DNA from: Areca catechu
Taxonomy: Eukaryota; Streptophyta; Magnoliopsida; Arecales; Arecaceae
NCBI GenBank assembly: GCA_021397845.1
Contig: CM038038.1
Coordinates: 64,164,748-64,228,747, forward strand
Direction of reading: 5' to 3'
DNA length: 64,000 nucleotides
Below the pieces are notes generated by a model, which ran no database searches, had not been told where the DNA came from, and was given only the letters and a program-made list of their open reading frames with translations. Position 1 is the first letter of the stretch. Each line of letters starts with the position of its first letter. Below, one piece after another: positions 1-11,000 of the stretch. A program made the translations under genes and the position numbers.

Positions 1-580
1 TTTTTCTATAAGTGTCATGAGTAAATGTCAGTAGAATCCAAGCTATGAGTACTAGATAACTGTGACAACATTTTTTAATACTTGAGAAGTACTAAAGATA
101 TGTTTTAAATCTTTAGAATGGAAAAATTGAGGGAATAATGATACATACAGACTACAATGATGTTAAAAGGTCTACATCAAGATGTGTTCTTGTACAATAA
201 TGGTTTGGAAGAGTTTCAAAGAACCAATCATTGTAGATTTGACCAGGGAGGCTAACTACATCATCATTTCTAAGATGCAAGGATGTATTCAGGATATTTG
301 ATTATTGCAGAAATGAGTGAGATGTCAATAGATTTTATAGCACTGTTATAGCAACAATGGTGCCATAGCTTGAGCTAAGGAACCAAGGTTTCACTAAAAG
401 TTCGAACATATAAAGCGATGATTTTATTCATGATTACCTTATTAAGGTGCAGAGAGTGAACTCTATATAAGATGTGGTAGATCCACTAGCTTGATAAGCT
501 TTAGCTAGCAGAAGACTGAAGCACATATTAAGAAGATGGGCTGAAGTGTATGGCTGATAGTTTTAGTATAAGTGGGAAAT
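1..580 (+). pseudogene. Ty1-copia pol 3' end (RNase H region), decayed, sense
   Basis: With several stops and shifts, the + strand reads fragments resembling the copia RNase H tail: a DNNGAIA-like stretch near 350-370, KEPRFH near 380, an EHIKR-like stretch near 410, and a tail ending RWAEVYG near 535-550. A purine tract, AAGTGGGAAATT (570-581), lies where the polypurine tract should be, just before the LTR. The element begins outside the window. Confidence 0.6.
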
Positions 581-2798
581 TATTAGACGTATGTCCTAAA
601 AATCAATCTGGCAGATACATATTTTTTTCTAGGACATAAAATTATATTTAATATTTTAAATTAGATTATTTTATCCATACATATTGCATATGTGTCTATG
701 TATCATTCAAAGAATTAATAGGCAATGACATATTTTCAAGAATTGAGAATTTGAGACATGTGTCATTATAGATTAACTTTTAAATTGCTCCCGATCGTAA
801 GATCATCATAGGGATGGTGATCGATCCAATTAGATCGGTGTATGGATAGCTTCCCTTAGGATAGATGAATCTTAAATTTATATTGGGGATACTGAAGCAA
901 GAGTGCAGGTGGTTGTTAGAAAATAATGGTACCGAGCATGACCATCACGAAAAGTCATATGGATATCTATTTACTCGTTGGTGACTTTCTCGATGCTATA
1001 ATTATGTGAGTTGTTCTTTGACCTGTAGTACCTTGGCCACTCATAATGGGGTTACTGTAGTTTGACAACACAAATATGGTTCCTAGCCATTCGGGTCCTT
1101 GTGATGTTCATTGATTATAGTAGGTTCATTATAGGATTAGGAAGTGCACTTATAAGGGATCTATTGATCTTAGTTGTTAAGGAGTAGTCCTATGTGATTT
1201 AAGAAGCTGTCTTTAAGACTGTGGCCACGACAATGTACATGATAAAAAGAGTTTTCATGAGTTTTCATAATTTGGACTTAAACTAATTGAATCTAGCATA
1301 TGATAAATGCTTAGGATTTGATGAGTTTTCATGACCTTCATTTTGTTGGAACTCTCAATAAAGAAACTCAATCACACTGTAATTATACCTAGGGGTTCTC
1401 TATTCTGCTAGGTTGCCATTACATGTTGCTAGGCATTATCGGTGAATTGTGAGAACTCACTAAAATCATTTCGGATCAACGATCCTTGATTGGATGAGTT
1501 ATAATTATTCCAACCCATCGAAAGAGTTTTGATGATATCGTGATGAGATTATAATGTCTTACTACTAGATAGAATGGAATATGAGGAGGTCACACACAAA
1601 AAGAGCTTGACCTGATTATGTGGTTGGATCAATATATAAGAGTAACATATTTGAAAAATGCTAAATATGTAAGGGTTACATATTTAGAAACTACTAATTA
1701 TGTAAGGGTTACATTTTAACAGCTATTAATTGTTAGCACAAGGGATATAATTACAAATATTGCAATATAATTTTGCTTAATTAAATTATGGATCAAGTTT
1801 TAATTAATTTAAATCAAATTTAATTTAATTGAACTTGTTCTAATTTGAGGCTAATTGGGTTTAATTATCCAAGTAAGACTTGGATTGCAATCTTGATTGG
1901 ATTAGGGTTGATAGGATTTTGAATTTGGTTTGAATCAGATTCGAAATCAACCCAAATCGAAGCCAAATCGAAGCCAAATCGAACCAGGAAGTCAACCTCG
2001 TAGTTGACTGGGTTTCTCTCTCTTATTCATGCCAAAGAAAGAGGGGGTGCTAAAATTGTCGGCCCCTCCTCTTGGCGCACGTGAAGAGAAGAGAGGCTCA
2101 AGTTGGTACCTCTTCTCATCTAGGACTCCGGATAGTTTTGGATTCTTATCTGATTTGAATTTGATTCAAATCAGATCAGGTTTTCAATTTTATCAAAATT
2201 TTAGTTAGTGTGTGAAGGTGTTTTTGCATGGGGTTTTAAGAAGGGCACGGAAGGGGAGTCGAAGATCTTTCCTCGTCGCATATCCTTCTTCGCTGCTCCA
2301 TCTTTCTTTCATCTCTATGTCTCACCTCTTCCTCATGCCAAAAACAGCAAATAGGGTGAAAGATTATGAGAGGAATAAGGGAACGAAAGCTATCTTCCCT
2401 ATTGGCTTCCAATCTCTGCATGAAGAGTTCGTGCAAGATTTTCTAGGGCTTCTTTTTGAAGAAGGGGCTCGATCCAATTTTTGAAGCAAGGTTTGTAAGG
2501 TGCTAGTACTTTGATGGCCTCAGTGCTTTGATCAGGACTTCTCGGTGTGGATATCAGTAAAGGCCGGGCACATACGTGACTTTGCAGAATCATGGACATC
2601 CGTTAAATCCGATTTGAAGAAGATGGAGCAGTGCAGCAGGTAAGTAGATTTGATCTACTTGAATATTTATTTTTTAGATCTTATGTATATCATCATGTAG
2701 ATTCTAGAGCATACTAGATTAGGTTTTTAATTATGCTGCATTTAATAAAATTTTTTGAAAATCTTATATGCAACTCAGGGATTGTAGGATGATTCCAA
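581..2798 (+). mobile_element. Ty1-copia 3' LTR (about 2.2 kb), sense
   Basis: The LTR starts just after the polypurine tract at 570-581 and ends at TTCCAACA, where the sequence changes abruptly to a gypsy gag. A CT-rich block near 2,010-2,030 and a leader-like stretch near 2,640 fit an LTR promoter and U5 side. The canonical TG start appears mutated to TA. The partner LTR is left of the window, so the ends are inferred. The ORF at 2,212-2,484 is inside it and has no recognisable product. Confidence 0.5.
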
Positions 2799-3400
2799 CA
2801 TTTTGTCAGTAGCAGAAGGCTGTGTCGGAGTTCCGATTCCTTAGCATCAAGCAAGGGGGACAGGAATCTTTTAGATCATATGTGAGCTGATTTAATGCGA
2901 CGGCTCTAGAGGTATGTAATCTGGATCACGCGATTGCTATGACTACGCGATTGCTATGACTATCATGAAAAGCGGACCGTAGAGGTGTCCTTTCCTCTTT
3001 GCGTTGGAGAAGGGATCGTCGATTGATTTCTCTGAAATGCTGGCCAGGGTCGAAAAATACGTGCCGAAGAAGCGTATGAAATGTATGGCCCACTTTCTAG
3101 CCCGCTAGTTAGAGAGCGACCTTTGGTCCAGGAGTTTCGATCGAAGAAAAAAGACCAAGGGTGAGGGAGGCAAAGAAGCTGATCCCCTTGCAGTGTCGTA
3201 GAACTCCCTCTCGGATCCATGCCACAAGGGACCCCAAAACCAGTAGGACATTTCGCCTCCAAGAAGGTTTGACGAACACACCCCTTTAAATGCTCTATGT
3301 TCTCAAATTTTGATGCAGGTTAGGAGACTACCCAAAGCAAGGAAGTTGTGGACGAGGCCGAACAAGCGCAATCCACATAAGTACTGCCTCTACCACCTGA
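2799..3400 (+). pseudogene. Ty3-gypsy gag fragment, decayed, sense
   Basis: The + strand carries a degenerate retrotransposon gag reading with internal stops: SEFRFLSIKQGGQESFRSYV, then FNATALEV-NLDHAIAMT, then LEKGSSIDFSEMLARVEKYV. It ends with NKRNPHKYCLYH, equivalent to the KYCQFH motif at 33.6 kb in the intact-order gypsy element. A 17-base duplication lies at 2,927-2,960. The expected GHDT continuation is replaced by a GTACCG-rich MITE. Confidence 0.65.
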
Positions 3401-3716
3401 ACCATCCGGTTCGGAGTGTACCATATCATACCGGCCAAGAACCGGTATGGTTTAGTTCTAAAAAATGGTTTGGGACCCGAACGATAAAAATTGACCTGAA
3501 CCGGACCACTATTGGTCGGTTCGATACGGTACGGGTTGGTTCGGACCGGTTCGGGCTCGGTTCGGCCCGATTCAGGTCTGGTTCAGCGATCCTTGCTTGA
3601 GAGGGGGGAGGAAGATAATTTTTTCTCAATTCACCAAGGTTGGTACATGTACCGATATGGTACAGTACGGTATGGTACCGTATCATATCTTGGTACCGGT
3701 TCAGCGATTCTTACTA
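3395..3716 (+). mobile_element. GTACCG-rich hAT-type MITE copy 1
   Basis: It is dense in GGTACCG/CCGGTTCGG words. It is in the orientation that ends GGTTCAGCGATTCTTA, matching other copies that end GGTTCAGCAATCCTTG. It interrupts or truncates the gypsy gag. I could not identify a clear target duplication, so the ends are approximate. Confidence 0.6.
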
Positions 3717-4320
3717 TGGATAGCTAGTATTTCAAACTTATGAAGGCTGACTGTTTCCATTTGTTTACTTTCTCTGTCCGGTAATGTAATACGCCCTGCA
3801 TTTAATTTGCACTATAGCTTAAGTTATTACCTCTTGTTTTGAAAGGTTTTGCCAAAAAGTTAAAACGTGATGTTGTTAAGTTCAATCTTCTTGTAATTTT
3901 GCAAGACACCATGTCTGATCTATGACAGGGTCCGATAATTGATGTCTAACCTGTGCTAGCACCAACTAGTTGGGCTTGAGAAGGGTAGTGCTATGAACAG
4001 CCTGATGGAAGGATATCTTTTGACCTTTTTAGTATATACTTTTAGTGGAAGTGATTGTAGTCTCCTTTGAGGAGCATTTTAACCCACCAAGTGGGTCTTA
4101 AACCTGTCTTAAACCTGCTTATCGTCTGACATGCTTTAGCCTATTGCTCATGCCATAAGTTTATGGACTCAAGAAAGTTAATAGAGTCTTATCTGCGATT
4201 TTCTTCTCAATCTTTGATCTTGTCTTATTTTTATGTAAGTGCATCTTAGTTTATTAATAATTCAAAAAACAACCAGTAATTTTTATCATGTATATCTTTT
4301 CTCTTGTGTGGCTGCAGAAT
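3717..4320. other. Intronic or intergenic sequence, no feature recognised
   Basis: AT-rich sequence with no long open frame, family motif or clear repeat boundary. Confidence 0.5.
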
Positions 4321-4329
4321 TAGGCATGA

Positions 4330-4830
4330 TATGATGTTACCTGATCTTAGTGATATTCTGTTAGCACAAAAACAAAAAAGCCCTGATCCTTCCACAAAAG
4401 ATTGAAGAAGAAAAAAAGAAAAGAATTTTTTTTGGGTATTAATGCCTAAAAACTTTAGACTATGTATTTTGGCCTCTAATTTCAGTAGTCCCACAGGGTC
4501 TAAAGTTTGGACCTTGAAGCTAAGCCATTGTTTAGAAAAGTTTTCCCCATGATTTTAGCATTATGTACACCCAAATCTAACCGGCTCTTTGCAAATCCTT
4601 AATCCCCACTCCTAAAAAATAAATAATTAAATAAACTAATAAAGACCTCCATCACCCATTTGTATTTAATTAGGTGGCAAACTATCTGACATATATAAAT
4701 CAATTTCATAAAAATTTACATGAACAATGCTTGTTTTGTTTGCTTGTCACCATTCTTGCTTAATAGTTGATCTCTTTTCTGTCATATTCTTCTTGTTAGG
4801 GGAAAAATAGATCCATGGTATTACAATACT
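4330..4830. repeat. Diverged direct duplicate, copy 1 (partner 6,390-6,870)
   Basis: Ordered matches to the second copy include GTGATATTC, a TCCCACAGGGTCTAA stretch, GTACACCCAAATCTAACCGG against GTACATCCGAATCTTAACTG, GGCTCTTTGCAAAT, an AAATAAATAA run, and TTGTTTGCTT. Divergence looks substantial with several indels. Both copies lie upstream of exon A. Confidence 0.65.
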
Positions 4831-4895
4831 GTCCAACACCATGACATGTTTTTGCGCCCGATTCCATATGTTACTAGGACTGCAAATTTGCAATC

Positions 4896-5787
4896 ATGGT
4901 ATGCTGAACCACCCTGAACTATCCGATTCGGGGTGTACCGAGTCAAATTGGGGCGAAACCGGGACAGATTTCCTATTCAACCTAGGATAGAACCACTCCA
5001 AATCAGGTGTTCAGAGTGGAACTGGTGCAAACTGCAAACTACCCGGTTAGTATCGTACAAGGCGGTTCAGCCCCTCTTGAGCCTTTTTAGTGCCTTTTCT
5101 TCCTTTTTTTTAAAGTGCCCAATCACAATAAATAAATGGATTTCAGTGATTAAAGGCCAGATCCAACCCAAAACATGGTCATATGGCTCTCCCCCTCAAT
5201 TCTTCCTTCTATTTCTCTTTGAAGTTGGAAGATGGCAAAAAATGGAAAAATAGGGGAGGTCATGTCAAAATTTTTGATTTTTTGCATGATTTCATGATAT
5301 GTTGTAGATCTATGAATGATGAATGATCTACAAGAGACATTGACATTCCACTAGATTTTAGACATCACAATATCAGTATATATGCTGTATTTAAAATGCA
5401 TTAAATTGATTTTATATTTTGTATTTCACTATTTATGTTTACAAACATACTGATCAACCTACTTTAATTACATTTTATGATAAAATTATGGTCAATTTAG
5501 GGTCAATAAGAATTATAACAACAAATCATACATCAAAAAACATTAAAAGACATCAAATTAGGGTTAAACTTTTAAAACACAAAAAATAAGCATGCCGGCC
5601 TGATGATTGGCATGCCTTGGTGTACTGTGCCCATATGGTACCAAATTGGTACCGTATTGAACGGGCAGCTGACCAAAATGGGTTGGCATGCTCTGGCATA
5701 CTGTATGTCAATATGGTACTGAATCAGTACCTTATTGAACTAGTAGTTGACGAGTATAGGTCCCAATATCGGTTCAACTTTCCGTAA
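4896..5787. mobile_element. Non-autonomous hAT-like element, 892 bp, decayed
   Basis: The left end reads ATGGTATGCTGAACC and the inverted right end TTACGGAAAGTTGAACC. The flanks are TTGCAATC and TTGCGATC (7 of 8 identical), consistent with an 8-bp hAT target duplication. Inside are CCGG/GTACC words near both ends and an AT-rich centre. Part of the body (5,050-5,330) resembles 36,830-37,110. It has no coding capacity. Confidence 0.5.
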
Positions 5788-6389
5788 TTGCGATCGATTC
5801 ATAAATCATAGGAACAGATTGAACCATGGATTCTGAAGCTTTCTCCAAATTTAAAAATATCAAAGAAATGTGAAAAATTTAAAAATGAGTCAATTACAAA
5901 TTGGATGAATGGAGCCATACACATTCTAGTTTCCACCATCATAAGTTCGTATATGGTGTTCTCATAAAACTGAGTGCCATGTTCAATTACTCAAGATATT
6001 GATATACACCCTATCTAGGACCTTTGCTTCTCCCATTATTACTAAAACATCAGGTTTCTGCGTTTACAAAATTTGGATTGTAATTTGTAACTTCATGAAT
6101 TCCATAAAATATTTACTAATTTATATGCTTGATGCATATTAATGGCATGTAATAAATTTAAAAGTCAAATAAATTATAGAAAATCGATGTTTACATGATT
6201 TAATATGGCAAAACCATGATCAAGTTGGACTTTATGATCCGAGATATTGTATAATCCATAACACAGATCTAGATCATATGATCCTAATTGATCCCAATCC
6301 ATGGATGAGATCATGATTGTTTTAGGGGCATTATGATCTGGATTCTAAGATCTTGATTGTGAATCGTAAGATTTTAACAACCACTGTCA

Positions 6390-6870
6390 ACTTATGATCT
6401 TGGTGATATTCAATATTTCATCTGGCACAAAAATAAGGAGGCCTTGATGCTTCTGGAGAACCAAGGAGAAAATGGAAAGAATACTGTTGTTGGTCAATAC
6501 CCAAAATCTTCTAACCATCCATTTCAACCCGAGTTTTCATCATTCCCACAGGGTCTAATGATTAGATGCTATGCATGCTAGGGCACTGTTTATAAAACTT
6601 TGGGTGTGGTTTCTGTATTGTGTACATCCGAATCTTAACTGGCTCTTTGCAAATATTCAACGCCACCCCAAAAATAAATAAATAAATAAATAATGACCTG
6701 TACTGCCATTTTGTACTAATTACAGTGCAAAGGTTTCTGAGATGTATATTAATTCCATTAAGATTTAATGAAACATGGTAGTCTTGTTTGCTTATTATCT
6801 TTGTTGCACAGTTGACCTGTACAGTATATTCGTAGGTTCACCAAGAAGAAAAGGATCTACAGGAATGTTG
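6390..6870. repeat. Diverged direct duplicate, copy 2 (partner 4,330-4,830)
   Basis: This is the second copy of the intronic duplication upstream of exon A. It contains an (AAAT)n run at 6,667-6,691. No exon-like sequence was found in either copy. Confidence 0.65.
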
Positions 6871-7043
6871 TACTGGCCCACATCATAATTAACCTCTTCA
6901 CACATCATCCATAGTGCTATAAATGTTCATGGTGATGTCCTATATAATCATCTAGAGATATGTTGAATGCATATTTTTTTTCTTCCAAGGATATAATCAT
7001 GTAGTTGTAACATTTCTGAGCATATTTTATTGCTCGTATGCAG

Positions 7044-7094
7044 TGTTGTCATGTTCCTCTCTGACATGTCTGGAGGATCTCCTTTGTACAGAAA
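7044..7094 (+). CDS. KEULE: SM-protein gene, exon A
   Basis: The acceptor TATGCAG precedes the exon and the donor GTATGT follows it. It encodes (N)VVMFLSDMSGGSPLYR plus two bases of the next codon. The first base completes an Asn codon begun in an exon left of the window. The exon matches the start of the Sec1 domain in plant KEULE/SEC1 proteins. Confidence 0.88.
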
Positions 7095-8035
7095 GTATGT
7101 ATGCAGTTCAGATGTTATCTGGGCTAGTTCAGTTGTATTTGATATCCTTCAATTTAGATTTCTCAAATTTGTGGATGTGTAATTTAATGTTTTGTTTCAG
7201 GGCATATGTATTTTTCAGCTCTCCTATACACAAGGAATTACTGGTTCAGATTAAGAAAGAAACTAGAGTCTTACCACGTATAGCTGCATTGAGTGAGGTA
7301 AAATTATTTTCTTTTGTCATTTTCCTGGCTTTATGAATTTCATTTTACATTACTGACTATATTTTTAATCTTTAAATAACTTTGTTGTATTGATGGGTCT
7401 ATGTATCTTTTTTTCATTTGAAAGTTATGCCTATTTTATAATCATTTTCATTTCTTAAACATTTGCAGATGAATCTGGAATACTTTGCCATTGATAGTCA
7501 GGTATTAAACATCACCTTTTCTTTTCTTTCCTGTCAGTTTGCATCTGTCTTAGTTTCTTGTATATGCATATTAATGTGATTTATCTGAAATGGCTCACTA
7601 TGCATGGGTGCACTCAATTTGTCTTTCTGGTTCTAGAATTAGATGGTGACAGTTTAAAGAATGAGTGCATCTAATTTTGCATTATTATGACTTATTTGTG
7701 GTAGGGCTTTGTAACTGATCATGAGAAGGCTTTGGAGGAATTATTTGGGGAAAATGTGGAAGGTTCACACAACTATAATGCCTGTTTGAATACAATGGCC
7801 TCTCGAATTGCTACAGCATTTGCTTCATTGAGGGTATGACCATAAGTTACTTTATTCTTGAAAAGATATAACGTAAGACTTCTTATTCTTAATATATATT
7901 TTCATGTTCTAAGAAATGCTCTTTTTTTAGAAAAAAAAAATGTTATGCTTACAGATATATAAATAATTTTTTTTGAACTCCTGTGGTAGGATTTTAGGAT
8001 ATTATGATGATATAACAATGAAACTTTCTAAAGCT

Positions 8036-8067
<32 letters not shown>

Positions 8068-11000
8068 CAATTGGGCAAAGAAACTTGGAGGTGTTCGGGC
8101 AAGGAATTCTTGGGGGTTCACCCACCCTAGAACTACACTCTTCCAAGCCCATTAGATCGGAGATTATATGTTGTTGTGATGCAAAATGTTGTGGCTGAAA
8201 TTTGGCTCGCCATCAGAGTATGCTGGAGGAGAAGCGCTCACAGGCTATACTTACAAAAAACCCTACCGGGATGGTCTCTACAAAGACACTCCGATGCTTA
8301 AGTCGGTCTCAGGCAATAGTAGGGAGAAGTAAAGCGGAGAGAGCATAATGATGCATAGAGAGAGTAAAGGAAGCATACCTTGGGGGCTCTTAGGGAGCCC
8401 CTTTTTATACTCAAGGGATAAGGGCATTTCTGGAATATGGAGATCCTTAGAGGGTTTTAATGAGTGATAGGGCTGCAAGCTATCATGGTGTCATCTCCCT
8501 TTAGATGAGGTTTTGTCTCTTTTGCTTGAGACTCTTCTGTGTTGCCAGTTTCATCATTTTATTGTAACAAGGGCTTCAGCCTGAGATGGATCACGTCCCT
8601 CTTAATAGAGTGGATTTGGTGCTGCTAAGGTGGTAGCCCGGTTGGTAGAGGCCTTGCCTCACTACCAACCAGGGTTCATGGAACCATCCCGTACCTCCCG
8701 GTACGGGGCGTACCATACCGTACTGGCCAAGAGCCGGTACGGTTCATGTATTAAAATCAATACGTGATAAAAAAATAAAAAATTCAATTCCGTACCGGTA
8801 TGGTACGGTACAGTACCGGTACAAACCATCCGGTTCGGCCCGGTTCAGGCTTGGTTTGGGCTCATTTTATATTTGGTTAAGCAATCTTTGCTTGAGAGGG
8901 GGGAGAAATATTGTTTTTTTCAATTTTTTAATATTGGTACACTTGCCGGTATAGTATGGTACGGACCATATCATACCATTCGCTGACCGGTATGGGTCCC
9001 GGTACTGGTTCAGCAATCCTTGCTATCAACTGGTCGCGGGTTCGAGGCATGATCCCATCGGTGACTCGATTAAATCCAGAAATTTTTTTGAGACCCGTGA
9101 TAGTTGGTGTGAGTGAGAGGTCAGGGTCTCTCCCTTTGTCCCCGTTTTACTAGCCGGCATCTTAGTGGTGTCAGGTTGACGTACTCATCGTTAGGTGGGG
9201 CGAGACTGTGCGAATCTGAGCATCTTGCATCGAACATTACCTGGTGGGGTGGGGGTCTGTGGGGATAGCTACACTAGGATTTATCCCTCCTATCCCTTTT
9301 TTTAATAAAAAAAAAAGAGTGGATTTGGTAGGGATTGCAAGAGATGGCCTCCTAGCCATACCACCATATTCATGGAAATGAGTATCGGTTATGTACTTTT
9401 TTGGTTACTTGGAAGTATTGGATTAAGGGATTTCCTTCTTTTTGAAGGGTGAATAAGGCTAAGTATGAACCATGTTAAGGGTCTTCTAAGCCGAGGCATA
9501 GTTGGACCGAGGCATGGAGGTCGAGGCATAGTTTAGCCGAGGCTTGGCCTTAGCCAGGATGAAGATCAATTGGCTGAAGAGATTAATCATGCTGATGACC
9601 CAATATGAGGGTTTGCCAGGTCGAGGCACAATTGGGCTAAGGCTTGGCCTTATCTAGGATGAAGATCAACTGACTGAGAAGACCAATCATGCTAGTGACT
9701 TAATATGAGGGTTTGCCAGGCCAAGGCATAGCTGGGTCGAGGCTTGGCCTTAGCTAGGATGAAGATCAACTGGTTGAGATCATGCAGGCCAAGGTATAAG
9801 CGCCGAGGGTTAGTACATTAACTCATTTGGAAGGGGTTGTCCTAGATGTTGGAAGGGTGAAGGTCTCTTATCAAGACTAAAAAGATTTGATTACCTTGCC
9901 TCATCTTCGTGCTTTGGGGATGAACCTTGGATGGGTTAGCCTTGAAGAGGTACCACACTCGGGAGACATGTAACTGGTGTTTTCCATCAGGAAGCTTCTT
10001 ATGATTCTTTTCATAGATGTTTGGTTGATGTTTTGTTTGAGCAAATGGGCCCCACGCTGAAGGTCGGTGATGCCAATGGAGGCCTGAGGATGGCCTTGGT
10101 TCATTAGGAAGATGGTCAATGACTGCTTGTATCTTCATCCTTCCCGGGAATCTTCGGGATACCGAGAGTGGGGGATTTTCCCCCTCATCACAAATTATAG
10201 TCTTGTTTGTTGCTTTATCATTTTGTCTATAATTTCATGTAGGTTTGGCTGTTTTTCTATTAGCAAACATGTCTTCTTCCCTTATCATTTATAGATTTCA
10301 AGAATCATCTCTTTATAATTTCCCTTTTAGTCAAGTACTAAGTGATTCATGTTTATTGGAAACTAGGAATGTTTATTGTAGATAACGAGGAACACATAGG
10401 ACCAGGGGCAACTCTTTTCCCAGCTGTATGGTGTTAGTTTTACATGTTTCCATATACTTTATAGAGAATCAGAGATACTTATTGTTAGTCATCAAAATCA
10501 AGGGCAAATTTTGAAGATTTTTTGAAAAATTTTTTGGATCATATTTTGAAGGGGAGCTTGATGCTTATTTATTTTGAGCTTACATGTTTATACTATTGTT
10601 AATCTTTTAAGCTTATCCTATTCTTATACTTAAAGATTTTGTCATCATCAAAAAGGAGAGATTGTTGACTCTGGTCTTGATTTTGATGATTGACAAAACA
10701 CTTAAGTATATATGAGTACTAATTGTATGTTTTAGTGTATTCATCAGATCTTAGTACTCATATATACTTAAGTGTTTTGTCAATCATCAAAATCAAGACC
10801 AGAGTCAACACTTATTATCTTCAAGCTTTTGAAATTGGAAGTGGTTACCTACTGTTGGTGGTATCTTACTGAACATAGGCATATCTTAATAATTGCTGTG
10901 TAGATTTGTGATATGGGCATATTACAGATGTATGACCTGGTAGGAGAGTCTATTTGAATAGTTCTGTTTTTTCTTTTTCTTTTTTTCCCTGGTTGTGTTA

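Larger units (their letters stand above)
8169..10192 (-). mobile_element. Probable solo Ty3-gypsy LTR, antisense, carrying a SINE and a MITE
   Basis: The reverse strand shows an LTR-like start TGTGATGAGGGGGAAAATCC at 10,192, a TATA box (GTATAAAAAG, 8,401-8,410 reversed) and a downstream leader. The leader shares the motif CCGATGCTTAAGTCGGT, as read on the + strand, with the LTRs of the 12-kb gypsy element. The word ATTATA flanks both ends (8,163-8,168 and 10,194-10,199), suggesting a target duplication. Exact ends are uncertain. Confidence 0.45.

Noticed and set aside
3426..3727. Open frames on both strands rich in Arg, Thr and Tyr in the GTACCG repeat
   Set aside because: The palindromic composition makes open frames on both strands; the same occurs in every MITE copy.
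4733..6900. Possible duplicated upstream exon of the SM gene in the two intronic repeats
   Set aside because: Neither copy encodes the expected N-terminal sequence, and reading frames are broken.
7043..7336. 97-codon open frame over exons A and B
   Set aside because: It reads through an intron with good GT-AG borders; the spliced frame matches the SM family instead.
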